From: Epidermidibacterium keratini
GTDB lineage: Bacteria > Actinomycetota > Actinomycetes > Mycobacteriales > Antricoccaceae
Assembly: GCF_009834025.1 (NCBI RefSeq)
Contig: NZ_CP047156.1
Span: forward strand, 2,666,001 to 2,730,000
Reading direction: 5' to 3'
Length of the DNA: 64,000 bases
Below, piece after piece: positions 43,687-52,082 of the stretch. Position 1 is the stretch's first letter; every line of letters begins with the position of its first letter. A program made the translations under genes and the position numbers. The notes under the pieces were generated by a model. The model was not told the DNA's origin, did not search any database, and saw only the letters and a program-made list of their open reading frames with translations.

Positions 43687-44997
43687 CTACTTCTGGTACG
43701 GCGACGCTTGGCCCTCAGGCTCGTCGTCGGCCGGGTCGACCTCCTTGGCTCCGGGCTGATCACCCTCGCTGCCGACCGGCTTGTTACGTCCGGTGAACAG
43801 GCCGAGGATGCGGTTGCCGATGCCGGCGAACCCGCGCGGCTCGAACATGATGATCAGCACGATCAACGCGCCGTAGATGAACGTGGCGATGACGGTCGGG
43901 CTGAACGCCGTACCGCTGGTGACGGCGCTGCCGCCGCCCTGCATCGCCGCGTTCAGGATCGGCGGCATGCCAAACACGATGACCGCACCGAGTACGGCGC
44001 CCAGCAGCGAGCCCATGCCACCGATAACCACCAGCGCCAGGTAGGAGATGGCGGTGACGAGGCTGAACTTGCCGACCTCGGCCGACTCGTCCGGGGTGAG
44101 CAGCTGCAGCATCCAGACGGTCATGATGCCCGACAGTCCGGCGTACGCCGAGGAGATGATGAACGCCCCGGCCTTCGTGCGAGCGACGTTGATGCCCATG
44201 ACCGTCGCGGCCGCCTCGTTGTCGCGGACCGCGCGCCACGCCCGGCCGATGCGGCCGTTGACCGCGCCTCGGGCCAGGACGTAGGCGATGCCCATCAGCA
44301 GCGCGTACAGCCACCACATGCGCTCGGAGGTCCCGATCGGCACATTCATCACGTACAGCTCCGGGCTGGACTCGACCACGTTGAAGCCGAACAGCGAGAA
44401 GCCGGGGACCGGGCGGCCCGAGGCGTGCCCCGCGATGGACGGGAACGTCTTGGAGACCCAGAACATGATGTAGACCAGCGCCAGCGACGCCAGGCCCAGG
44501 TAGATGCCGCGCAGCCGCGCTGAGATCGGGGAGAACAGTCCGCCGGCGAGCCCGGCGATCGCCACGGCGACGATCAGCGCGAGCAGCGGCGGCCAGCCGA
44601 GTCCGAAGTGGTAGACCTCGGTCTCGGAGCCCGGCGCGTACTGCGTGTCGGCCGCCAGCGTCGTGTAGGCGATGGCGCCGACGAGCATGAACGCCGACTG
44701 TGCCAGCGACAGCAGGCCAGCCTGCCCCAGCAGCATGGTCAGGCCGAAGCCGCCGACCGCGGCCGTCATGATCGTCTGACCGTTGGTGAGGGTCGCGGCG
44801 TCGAGGTACAGCGGCGCCAGGAACATCACGATCGCGTAGATCGCCATGCCGATGACCAGCTTCCACCGACTGAAGAAGGACGGCCGGACGAGCGCCTTGA
44901 CCTTCGGGTCGTCGGAGATGGTCGTCTCGGAGTTGTCGTGCGCGGTCGCGTTCAGGTCGCGTTCCGCGGCGTTCTGTGGTGCTTGGGTGCTAGACAC
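43687..44997 (-). CDS. livM: Branched-chain-type ABC transporter permease LivM
   Basis: The 436-residue permease has about ten hydrophobic segments and the family core RLRGIYLGLASLALVYIMFWVSK and GRAWRAVRDNEAAATVMGINVARTKAGAFIISSAYAGLSG, the ATPase-contacting loop. A hydrophilic C-terminal tail of about 45 residues ends in ASPYQK, echoing the AP-x-x-K ends of the receptors. GTG 44997 overlaps the livH stop by eight bases. It forms the membrane channel with LivH. Confidence 0.93.
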   Translation of the reverse strand: MSSTQAPQNAAERDLNATAHDNSETTISDDPKVKALVRPSFFSRWKLVIGMAIYAIVMFLAPLYLDAATLTNGQTIMTAAVGGFGLTMLLGQAGLLSLAQSAFMLVGAIAYTTLAADTQYAPGSETEVYHFGLGWPPLLALIVAVAIAGLAGGLFSPISARLRGIYLGLASLALVYIMFWVSKTFPSIAGHASGRPVPGFSLFGFNVVESSPELYVMNVPIGTSERMWWLYALLMGIAYVLARGAVNGRIGRAWRAVRDNEAAATVMGINVARTKAGAFIISSAYAGLSGIMTVWMLQLLTPDESAEVGKFSLVTAISYLALVVIGGMGSLLGAVLGAVIVFGMPPILNAAMQGGGSAVTSGTAFSPTVIATFIYGALIVLIIMFEPRGFAGIGNRILGLFTGRNKPVGSEGDQPGAKEVDPADDEPEGQASPYQK

Positions 44998-45871
44998 GTC
45001 GCTGCTCCACCTTTCCGAACAGGCCGGATGGCTTGAAGACCAGCACGACGACCATGATCAGGTAGACCGCCAGCGTGCCGAAGACCTTGTCGACATAGAA
45101 GTCGCCAAAGGAGTTCGTCAGGCCGACGACAAACCCGCCCACGATCGCGCCCTCGGTCGAGGTCAGTCCGCCGATGATCGCCGCCGGGAACGCGGCGAGC
45201 GCGATCGCGTGCGACGTGGCCGAGAGGCCGGATCCGGCGAAGCTGGGCGAGGCGATGAAGAGGATCGCCACACCGGCGAGCGCACCGCCGACCAGCCACG
45301 CCGAGGCGGTGACCCGCCCGCTGCGGATGCCCATCAGTGCTGCTGCTTCCTTGTTCTCGGCCTGGGCGCGCATAGACACACCCCAGTTCGAGTAGTGGAA
45401 GACCAGCATGAAGGCGCCGATCAGGATGAGGGCGGTGATCAGGCTGATCACGTAGATGCCCTGGATGGTGATATCGCCGATCCGGATCGGGTCGACCCGG
45501 ATAAACAGGTTGGGGTTATCGGAGACACCAAGCCGCCGGATGATCTCGGTAAAGAAGATCGTGTCCAGGCCGATGGTCAGAATCGCCAAACTGTCGTGCG
45601 AGGCGAGCTTTGCGTTGTTCAGCAGCAGCCGCTCGATGAGCAGTGCCAGGATCGCCGAGGTGGCGATGCCGATCAGCGCCGCGACGACCCAGGGCAGCCC
45701 CCAGCTATCACGCGCCACAAACACCAGGTAGCCGCCGACGAGCGCGATGGAGCCGTGCGCGAAGTTGACGGTCTCGGTGGCCTTGTAGATGATCACGAAC
45801 CCGAGCGCCAGCAGCGCGTAGACCGCGCCGCGCCCGAGGCCGATGATCACGACCTGCAGAAAGGTACTCAT
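44990..45871 (-). CDS. livH: Branched-chain-type ABC transporter permease LivH
   Basis: The 293-residue permease has about eight helices. It carries GLGRGAVYALLALGFVIIYKATETVNFAHGSIALVGGYL and the cytoplasmic loop MRAQAENKEAAALMGIRSGRVTASAWLVGGALAG typical of LivH. The ATG lies in the stop of livG (ATGA). It works with LivM, LivG and LivF. Confidence 0.94.
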   Translation of the reverse strand: MSTFLQVVIIGLGRGAVYALLALGFVIIYKATETVNFAHGSIALVGGYLVFVARDSWGLPWVVAALIGIATSAILALLIERLLLNNAKLASHDSLAILTIGLDTIFFTEIIRRLGVSDNPNLFIRVDPIRIGDITIQGIYVISLITALILIGAFMLVFHYSNWGVSMRAQAENKEAAALMGIRSGRVTASAWLVGGALAGVAILFIASPSFAGSGLSATSHAIALAAFPAAIIGGLTSTEGAIVGGFVVGLTNSFGDFYVDKVFGTLAVYLIMVVVLVFKPSGLFGKVEQRRV

Positions 45872-46881
45872 CGGGTCTTCTCGCTTTCTGGGTCGACCGG
45901 GCTCGCGCCGGCGCCGGAGGAGACGTCGTCGGCGTCGGCGGTGCCGGTTCCGACGTGCTCGCCGGCGGCGATGTCGCCGGTGCCGGCGGCCGCGTTCTCG
46001 GCCGCGATCTCGGCCTCGATCGCCTCGTCGGTGATCTCGTCTTCCTCTGCTCCGAGGTAGGCGCGAATGACGGCCTCGTCCTGCTGGATCTCCGAGGGGA
46101 CGCCGTCGGCGATACGCTTGCCGAAGTCGAGCACGGTGATGTGGTCGGCAACGCCCATGACCAGGCTCATGTCGTGTTCGACGAGCATGATCGACACGCC
46201 GATCTCATCGCGCACGTCCTTGATGAGCTCGGCGAGGTTGTCGGTCTCGGCCGAGTTCATGCCGGCCGCAGGCTCATCGAGCATCAGCAGCTTTGGCTCG
46301 CACGCGAGTGCCCGGGCGATGTCGACGCGCTTCTGTACGCCGTACGGCAGCAGACCGGCCGGCGTGTGCAAGAACTGCGAGATGCCAAGGAACTCACAGA
46401 TCGCGGCGGCCCGCTCCTTGTGGCGCCGCTCTTCGCGCATCGTCCACGGAAGACGCAACGCAGCCGAGAAGAACCCACCCTTGGTCAGGTGGTAGCGACC
46501 GAGCATGACGTTATCGAGCACCGTCGAGCTGGGGGAGAGGGCGAGGTTCTGGAACGCTCGCCCGACGCCCTGGCTGGCGATGCGGCTAGCCGGCAGCTTC
46601 GTGAGTACGGCGTCGCCGAACGTCACCGACCCGGTGCGGGTGCGGTAGACGCCGGTGATGGCGTTGAAGCAGGTCGACTTGCCGGCGCCGTTAGGCCCGA
46701 TCAGTGCGTGGATGGTGCCCGGCTCGATGGTGAAGCTGACGTGGTTGAGCGCGACAATGCCGCCAAACTGCACGGTGACGTCGTCGACGACGAGGGCCGG
46801 CACGCCGAGCGCCTCAGTGGCGGCTCGGGTGGCCCGGCTGATCGTCGGGTCGACGGTCTCGGTGGAACTGAAATCGCTCAT
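45868..46881 (-). CDS. livG: Branched-chain-type ABC transporter ATPase LivG with acidic tail
   Basis: The 337-residue ATPase has Walker A GPNGAGKSTCF and Walker B LLMLDEPAAGM. The LivG-specific VGRAFQNLALSPSSTVLDNVMLGRY follows the first, and the signature region GVQKRVDIARALACEP is variant. The normal domain ends near residue 275. An extra acidic, Ala/Gly-rich tail of about 60 residues follows, which is not part of the usual LivG. It overlaps livF upstream and livH downstream by four bases each. Confidence 0.93.
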   Translation of the reverse strand: MSDFSSTETVDPTISRATRAATEALGVPALVVDDVTVQFGGIVALNHVSFTIEPGTIHALIGPNGAGKSTCFNAITGVYRTRTGSVTFGDAVLTKLPASRIASQGVGRAFQNLALSPSSTVLDNVMLGRYHLTKGGFFSAALRLPWTMREERRHKERAAAICEFLGISQFLHTPAGLLPYGVQKRVDIARALACEPKLLMLDEPAAGMNSAETDNLAELIKDVRDEIGVSIMLVEHDMSLVMGVADHITVLDFGKRIADGVPSEIQQDEAVIRAYLGAEEDEITDEAIEAEIAAENAAAGTGDIAAGEHVGTGTADADDVSSGAGASPVDPESEKTR

Positions 46882-47684
46882 CCGGCCCACAACCCCAGCT
46901 TGCGGTGACGATTGATCTTCGGTGCGAGCGGATCGTCGGAGGTGTCGGTCGTCCCGCCGCCGTGACCGCCGAGGTACAGCGCCTGCACCTCATCGGACTC
47001 GGCAAGCTCGGCGGCGTTGCCCTCCAGGGCAAGTTCACCGACCTCGAGGACGACCGCGCGGTGCGAGACGCGCAGCGCCATGCTCGCGTTCTGCTCGATC
47101 AGCAAGATCGCGGTTCCGAACTCACTGTTGATCTGCTGCACGATCTGTCCGATGCGCGCGATGAGCTGTGGGGCGAGACCGAGGGACGGCTCGTCCATTA
47201 ACAGCAGCTTGGGCTCGCACATCATGGCGCGCCCGATCGCGAGCATCTGCTGCTCGCCACCGGACAACAGCCCGGCGGGCTGCTTGCTGCGCTCTTCGAG
47301 CCGCGGGAACAGCTCGTAGATGCGATCGCGGGCGACCGAGCGCCGCTTCGGATCGGCGGTCAGACCGCCGGCGCGTAGGTTCTCATCGACGCTCATGCGC
47401 GCGAAGACCTGGCGGCCTTCGGGCACCTGGATGACCTGCTGCTCGACGATGCGAGCGGGATCCAGCTTGTCGATGCGCTTGCCATCGAAGCTGATCTGCC
47501 CCGATGTAAGGGCGCCGCGATGCAGCTTCAACGTCGCAGAGATGGCGCGTAGCAAGGTGGTCTTGCCCGCTCCGTTGCCTCCGAGTACGGAGACAACCTC
47601 TCCTTCTGGGACGTCGAAGGACACATTGCGCAGCGCATCGACAGAGCGTCCGTATCTGACGGAAACGTCCTTGATGCTTAGCAC
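46878..47684 (-). CDS. livF: Branched-chain-type ABC transporter ATPase LivF
   Basis: The 268-residue ATPase has Walker A GGNGAGKTTLL, signature LLSGGEQQMLAIGRAM and Walker B LLLMDEPSLGLAP, as in LivF. It is the first gene of the livF-G-H-M operon. GTG 47684 has GGAGGAGG upstream. The last 25 or so residues are charged and not conserved. Confidence 0.93.
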   Translation of the reverse strand: MLSIKDVSVRYGRSVDALRNVSFDVPEGEVVSVLGGNGAGKTTLLRAISATLKLHRGALTSGQISFDGKRIDKLDPARIVEQQVIQVPEGRQVFARMSVDENLRAGGLTADPKRRSVARDRIYELFPRLEERSKQPAGLLSGGEQQMLAIGRAMMCEPKLLLMDEPSLGLAPQLIARIGQIVQQINSEFGTAILLIEQNASMALRVSHRAVVLEVGELALEGNAAELAESDEVQALYLGGHGGGTTDTSDDPLAPKINRHRKLGLWAG

Positions 47685-47975
47685 TGGCCTCCTCCAAAAC
47701 GCGCTCGGCCGATGTCGGTCGCGCGCGTGTGGACTTGTCGGTTGGGTGTGGCGCCGATTACGACGGGGCTCACGGCGCTCAGCGATAGTGGCGTATGCCT
47801 CACCGCGTCGGAAAGGTATCACCCGACGTTCATGTCAAATTTCACCGTTCCGATACCTGATGAGCCGACCCACTTCAACGGCGTGCGCATTGCGCACACC
47901 AACTACCTGAGACACCGTGTTTGCCGCGTTGACGCCCGCCGTACTCGCCGCGGGTCGCGGCCTAGACTGGCCGGC
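47685..47975. other. Divergent promoter region livF / glpD
   Basis: 291 bases between divergent genes. It includes a less GC-rich core near 47815-47870 (around ATGTCAAATTTCACCG) where promoters probably lie. No convincing operator palindrome or terminator was found. Short reading frames here lack family similarity. Confidence 0.4.
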
Positions 47976-49703
47976 ATGACAGCCGCCCAAAGCGCCCGTG
48001 GATCGCTTGGAGTTCAGGCCCGCGCTGCGGCGCTGGACCGGCTCCGATCGCAGGAGTTCGACCTCGTCGTCATCGGCGGCGGCGCCACCGGGGCCGGGGT
48101 CGCGGTCGATGCCGCCTCCCGAGGGCTGCGAGTCGCGCTGCTGGAGGCTCGCGACTTTGCGGCCGGCACCTCCAGCCGCTCCAGCAAGCTGATCCACGGT
48201 GGGCTGCGCTACCTCGAGCAGCTCGACTTTCCGCTCGTGCGCGAAGCGCTGCGCGAGCGCGGCCTGCTGCTGGGTACGACGGCCCCGCACCTGGTCAAGC
48301 CGGTGCCGTTCCTGCTGCCATTGCAGAAGCGGGTCTGGCAGCGCGCCTACTACGGCGCCGGTGTCGCTCTCTATGACACGCTCGGTTCGGTCTTCGGCAC
48401 TGCGCGCGGGATGCCGCGGCACAAACACCTCTCCAAACGAGAGGCGCGGGCGATCTTCCCCTCGCTCAAGCCCGAGTCGTTCATCGGAGCCATCCGCTAC
48501 TACGACGGGCAGGTCGACGACGCACGGCTGGTGATCACGCTCGCGCGCACCGCCGCGGCGTACGGCGCGGTCGTCGTCAACTCGGTGCGCGTCACCGACC
48601 TGGTGCATCGCGACGGAGCCGTGGCCGGCGTCGTCGCGACCGACCTTGAGAGCGGCGAGCAGGTCACCGTGCGCGCCCGTCAGGTGATCGCCGCGACCGG
48701 CGTGTGGAGTGACGACATCGGACACATGCTCGAGGGCGTCGGGATGGGCGTGCGGGTGCGCGCCTCCAAGGGCGTGCACTTCGTCGTACCCCGCGATGCG
48801 ATCGACGGTGACGCGGGACTGATCCTGCGCACCGAAAAGAGCGTGCTGTTTGTGATCCCGTGGGAGGACCACTGGATCGTCGGCACGACCGACACCGACT
48901 GGGATCTGGACCGGGCACACCCGGCGGCGAGCGCGCGCGACATCAACTACCTGCTCGAGCGGGTCAACAAGGTGCTGGAGCGCCCGCTCAACCGCAACGA
49001 CATCGAAGGCGTGTACGCCGGACTGCGGCCACTGCTGTCCGGGGAGTCCGATGCGACGTCGGCGCTCTCGCGCGAGCACGCCGTCGTCAGCCCGACCCCG
49101 GGGCTGACCTTGATCGCCGGCGGCAAGTTCACGACGTACCGCGTGATGGCCAAGGACGCGGTCGATGCGGCGTTTGCCGGCGAGCCGGAGATCGGCACCT
49201 CGGTGACCGACAACCTGCCGCTGCTCGGCGCGGCCGACTATCACGAGCTGTGGCGCCGGCGGATCGAGCTCGCTGCCGACTACGGGCTTTCGGTCCCGAT
49301 GATCGAGCACCTGCTGGACCGCTACGGCGACCTGACTCGCGAGCTGCTGCGGATGGGCGCGGAAGACCCGGCCTGGCTGAGCGAGCTCGCGCACAGCGGC
49401 GGTTACCTGCGCGCGGAGATCCGTTACGCCGTCGAGCACGAGGGTGCGCTGCACCTGGATGACGTCCTCGCGCGGCGTACCCGCATCGCCATCGAGACCA
49501 CCCACCGCGGCGTCGAGTGCGCCGCCGAGGTCGCCGACATCATGGCCGATGTGCTCGGTTGGGACGCCGAGGTCCGCGAGCGCGAGCTGGAGCACTACCT
49601 CGCCCGGGTTGCGGCCGAGCGCGAGTCGCAGCGCCAGCTCGACGACCGCACGGCCGACGCAGCGCGGCTGGGCGCTGACGACGTTCGCGGCGCGGTCGCC
49701 TGA
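47976..49703 (+). CDS. glpD: Glycerol-3-phosphate dehydrogenase (FAD, membrane-associated)
   Basis: The product is 575 residues. It has an FAD-binding DLVVIGGGATGAGVAVDAASRG, the GTSSRSSKLIHGGLRYLEQLDF motif, the substrate-site IVGTTDTDWD and the C-terminal DAO_C domain (ATVxxGGKFTTYR-like AGGKFTTYRVMAKD). It oxidises glycerol-3-phosphate to dihydroxyacetone phosphate and passes electrons to quinones. ATG 47976 was chosen. The next gene follows by one base, so it may be coupled. Confidence 0.95.
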   Translation: MTAAQSARGSLGVQARAAALDRLRSQEFDLVVIGGGATGAGVAVDAASRGLRVALLEARDFAAGTSSRSSKLIHGGLRYLEQLDFPLVREALRERGLLLGTTAPHLVKPVPFLLPLQKRVWQRAYYGAGVALYDTLGSVFGTARGMPRHKHLSKREARAIFPSLKPESFIGAIRYYDGQVDDARLVITLARTAAAYGAVVVNSVRVTDLVHRDGAVAGVVATDLESGEQVTVRARQVIAATGVWSDDIGHMLEGVGMGVRVRASKGVHFVVPRDAIDGDAGLILRTEKSVLFVIPWEDHWIVGTTDTDWDLDRAHPAASARDINYLLERVNKVLERPLNRNDIEGVYAGLRPLLSGESDATSALSREHAVVSPTPGLTLIAGGKFTTYRVMAKDAVDAAFAGEPEIGTSVTDNLPLLGAADYHELWRRRIELAADYGLSVPMIEHLLDRYGDLTRELLRMGAEDPAWLSELAHSGGYLRAEIRYAVEHEGALHLDDVLARRTRIAIETTHRGVECAAEVADIMADVLGWDAEVRERELEHYLARVAAERESQRQLDDRTADAARLGADDVRGAVA

Positions 49704-49704
49704 G

Positions 49705-49968
49705 ATGACGATCTATATCGACCGTCCCATCTGGCCCGGTCACGGCCGGGTGTGGTCGCACCTGATCAGCAGCGAGTCGGTTGCCGAGCTGCAGGAGTTC
49801 GCCGACGCACTCGGTCTGCCGCGTCGCGCGTTTGATCGCGACCATTACGACGTACCCTCCGAACGCTTCGAGACCGCCCTGGAGGCCGGTGCGGTGCTCG
49901 CCACGTCGCAGGAGCTCGTGCGCCATCTCTATGCGGCCGGTCTGCGTCCTCGCCCGGGCACCGGCTGA
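49705..49968 (+). CDS. DUF4031 protein
   Basis: The 87-residue protein starts MTIYIDRPIWPGHGRVWSHLISS and contains LQEFADALGLPRRAFDRDHYDVP. This is the pattern of the small DUF4031 family, which has no known function. The conserved His and Asp residues suggest a metal site, by inference. Its ATG lies one base after the glpD stop, so it is probably cotranscribed. Confidence 0.8.
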   Translation: MTIYIDRPIWPGHGRVWSHLISSESVAELQEFADALGLPRRAFDRDHYDVPSERFETALEAGAVLATSQELVRHLYAAGLRPRPGTG

Positions 49969-50025
49969 GAGCGGCCGTCACACATCGCGGCCGGCGATCG
50001 TCGTCACGACGTGGGAGGTGCTCGA

Positions 50026-50862
50026 ATGGACAAGACCGAAGCGTTTCGCGCGGAGCGAGCCCGGCTGGTCGCGATCGCGGACCGGATGCTGGGCGATCAC
50101 GCCGAGGCCGAGGACATTGCGCAGCAGGCGTGGTTGCGCCTGGATGGGACCGATGCGCAGATCGCCAACCCTGCCGCGTGGTTGACGACGGTGACCGTGC
50201 GGCTCGCGCTGGACCGGCTGAAGGCCCGGGTGCCCGAGCCGATCGCCGACCCCGATGACGATGCCGAAGCCGGCGGTGACCCGGTGGAGGACGTCGTCCT
50301 CGCCGACACCGTCGCGGCGGCACTGCACGTCGTACTCGACCGGCTCACGCCGGCCGAGCGGGTGGCGTTTGTGCTGCACGACAGCTTCGGGTTCGAGTTC
50401 ACGGCGATCGCCGCGATGTTGGACTCCACTCCCGCAGCCGCCCGCAAGCTGGCCTCGCGGGCTCGCGCCAAGATTGCCGCGCCGGCCGCCGAAGACGCGC
50501 TCGCCGACTGGGAGGTCGTCGATGCGTTTCTGGCTGCGGCGCGCGGCGGGGAGTTCGAGAGGTTGCTGTCGCTGTTGGCCCCGGATGTCGTCGTCAGCGG
50601 CGATCCTGCGGCCGTCGCGCTCGGTACGCCGCAGCGAATGGACGGACGCCAGACGGTCGCCGGGTTCTTCAACGGGGCGGCGGCCTCGGCGCTGCCGGTC
50701 TTCGTCGCCGGCCGGCCGGGAGCGGCGTGGTTTGACCGAGGGACTGCCCGCGTCGCGTTCGACTTCACCGTCGAAGACGGCGTCGTACGCCGCATCGACT
50801 TCCGGGCCGAGCCCGATGTCATCGATGCGATACGCCGCCGCCGTGGGGGCGAGGCTCGCTGA
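50026..50862 (+). CDS. ECF sigma factor, SigJ/ECF41-like with SnoaL-type C-terminus
   Basis: The 278-residue sigma factor has region 2 (FRAERARLVAIADRMLGDHAEAEDIAQQAWLRL) and region 4 (LTPAERVAFVLHDSFGFEFTAIAAMLDSTPAAARKLASRAR). A C-terminal NTF2/SnoaL-like domain of about 110 residues replaces a separate anti-sigma factor, as in ECF41. The carboxy domain is thought to modulate activity directly. No carboxymuconolactone decarboxylase gene, the common ECF41 partner, is adjacent. ATG 50026 has GGGAGG upstream. Confidence 0.9.
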   Translation: MDKTEAFRAERARLVAIADRMLGDHAEAEDIAQQAWLRLDGTDAQIANPAAWLTTVTVRLALDRLKARVPEPIADPDDDAEAGGDPVEDVVLADTVAAALHVVLDRLTPAERVAFVLHDSFGFEFTAIAAMLDSTPAAARKLASRARAKIAAPAAEDALADWEVVDAFLAAARGGEFERLLSLLAPDVVVSGDPAAVALGTPQRMDGRQTVAGFFNGAAASALPVFVAGRPGAAWFDRGTARVAFDFTVEDGVVRRIDFRAEPDVIDAIRRRRGGEAR

Positions 50863-50934
50863 GCGTCACACTCACCGAGAGCCAGTCGTCATAGTGAGGA
50901 GCGGCCACGCGGGCCGCAGAGCAAAGGAGACCGG

Positions 50935-51180
50935 ATGAAGACCATGACCTGCCAGCAGCTCGGTGGACCGTGCGAGCTACCGCATCACGGCGAGAGCGCC
51001 GACGACATCATCAAGGACCAGGACCAGCACCTCAAGGACGCGGTCGCTGCCGGTGACGCGGCGCATGAGCCTGCCAACAAGGAGATGCGCGGCCGTTGGA
51101 AGCATCCGAAGAAGTCGCTTGGCTGGTACAACGACGTCAAGAAAACCTTCGCCGGCCTGCCCGAGGATGCTCCGAGCTAG
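50935..51180 (+). CDS. Small conserved protein, DUF1059-like (tentative)
   Basis: The 81-residue hydrophilic protein MKTMTCQQLGGPCELPHHGESADDIIKDQDQHLKDAV ends with GRWKHPKKSLGWYNDVKKTF. I recognise the pattern from small actinobacterial proteins often grouped with DUF1059, but cannot confirm the family. The cysteines C6 and C13 with nearby histidines could bind metal. It lies 70 bases downstream of the sigma factor gene and may be in its regulon or operon. Confidence 0.65.
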   Translation: MKTMTCQQLGGPCELPHHGESADDIIKDQDQHLKDAVAAGDAAHEPANKEMRGRWKHPKKSLGWYNDVKKTFAGLPEDAPS

Positions 51181-51199
51181 TCGCGCACCAGGTAGTCGG

Positions 51200-51415
51200 T
51201 CATGCGTTAGCGATCGTTGGCGGCGTTACCGGCGCGCCGAGTTCGCCTTCCAGGTCGGTGAGGGCCGCGATGCCATCGATCATCTGGCCCTTTTGCTTAG
51301 AGGCGATCAGGCGCCGTAGGGCAAGGTCGAGCACAGCCCGGTTGGATTTCTCGCCGGTGAGCATGCGGGCCCGTTCGATCAGCTGCGGATCAAGATCAAC
51401 GCTTGTCATCGCCAT
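51200..51415 (-). CDS. VapB-type antitoxin-like protein without adjacent toxin
   Basis: The 71-residue product MAMTSVDLDPQLIERARMLTGEKSNRAVLDLALRRLIASKQK is the ribbon-helix-helix type found in VapB antitoxins. GGAGG sits six bases before ATG 51415. No PIN-domain toxin follows, and the gene ends 20 bases from the convergent small protein. The upstream neighbour is an HD-domain protein (46-base gap). It may be a solitary regulator or a remnant of a VapBC pair. Confidence 0.75.
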   Translation of the reverse strand: MAMTSVDLDPQLIERARMLTGEKSNRAVLDLALRRLIASKQKGQMIDGIAALTDLEGELGAPVTPPTIANA

Positions 51416-51461
51416 AGGCACCTCCCGAGTTGTTATATGACCCACTTTATCGACTTCCTGG

Positions 51462-52079
51462 TCAATCGCGGGCGTCGTAGACGGCGAGCTCGGCGGCGAT
51501 GTTGCGTCGGGCTGGCTCGTCGAGTACGCCGTGCACCACATCGAGCAGGTATAGGCGCTCGCGGTCTGCAAAACCGCGCAGGATCTCCGAGCGCCCACGC
51601 AGGAAGTCCTCGTCGGACACGTGCGCGTATTCACGGCGCACAGCCTCGACGTAGCGCAGGTAGATCTGCGGGTCCTGACCGAGGATCGCGAGGTCGGCAT
51701 CTAGCAGCAGCGCGGCCTGCGGGTCGTCGTCAGGCGCCTCGTGCGTGGCGGTCAGCAGCACGAGCTCGCGCACTCGATCGGTCAGCTCGCCTCGGTCCAG
51801 TGCGGTGAGGATCGGCTCGGCGAGCGCGGCGCTGTCGGCCTCGTTGGTCTGCGACGTCGGGTCGTAGACGGCGTCGTGCAACCACGCGGCGTACGCCGTC
51901 GCGTCATCAACCGGCCCGTAGTCGTCCATGAACCGCAGCATGAACATCAGGTGCGACAGGTCGTGGTAGGTCCGCTGCGGCTCTGACCACCGCGCGACGA
52001 GATCGGTCCAGACCTCGCGTGAGACCGCTGACTCACCGGCAATGCGGCTCCACTGCGTCCACAGCCACGAGTCGCTCAC
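51462..52079 (-). CDS. HD-superfamily predicted metal-dependent phosphohydrolase (COG4339-like)
   Basis: The 205-residue protein has RTYHDLSHLMFMLRF and AAWLHDAVYDPTSQTNEADSA, supplying the H...HD metal ligands of this small family, and LLLDADLAILGQ near the end. The substrate is unknown and may be nucleotidic. GTG 52079 lies three bases after the stop of the XPB helicase gene, so they share a transcript. Confidence 0.85.
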   Translation of the reverse strand: MSDSWLWTQWSRIAGESAVSREVWTDLVARWSEPQRTYHDLSHLMFMLRFMDDYGPVDDATAYAAWLHDAVYDPTSQTNEADSAALAEPILTALDRGELTDRVRELVLLTATHEAPDDDPQAALLLDADLAILGQDPQIYLRYVEAVRREYAHVSDEDFLRGRSEILRGFADRERLYLLDVVHGVLDEPARRNIAAELAVYDARD

Positions 52080-52082
52080 GAC

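Noticed and set aside
51200-51415. VapBC toxin-antitoxin pair.
   Set aside because: No frame with PIN-domain residues lies next to the antitoxin-like gene on either strand.
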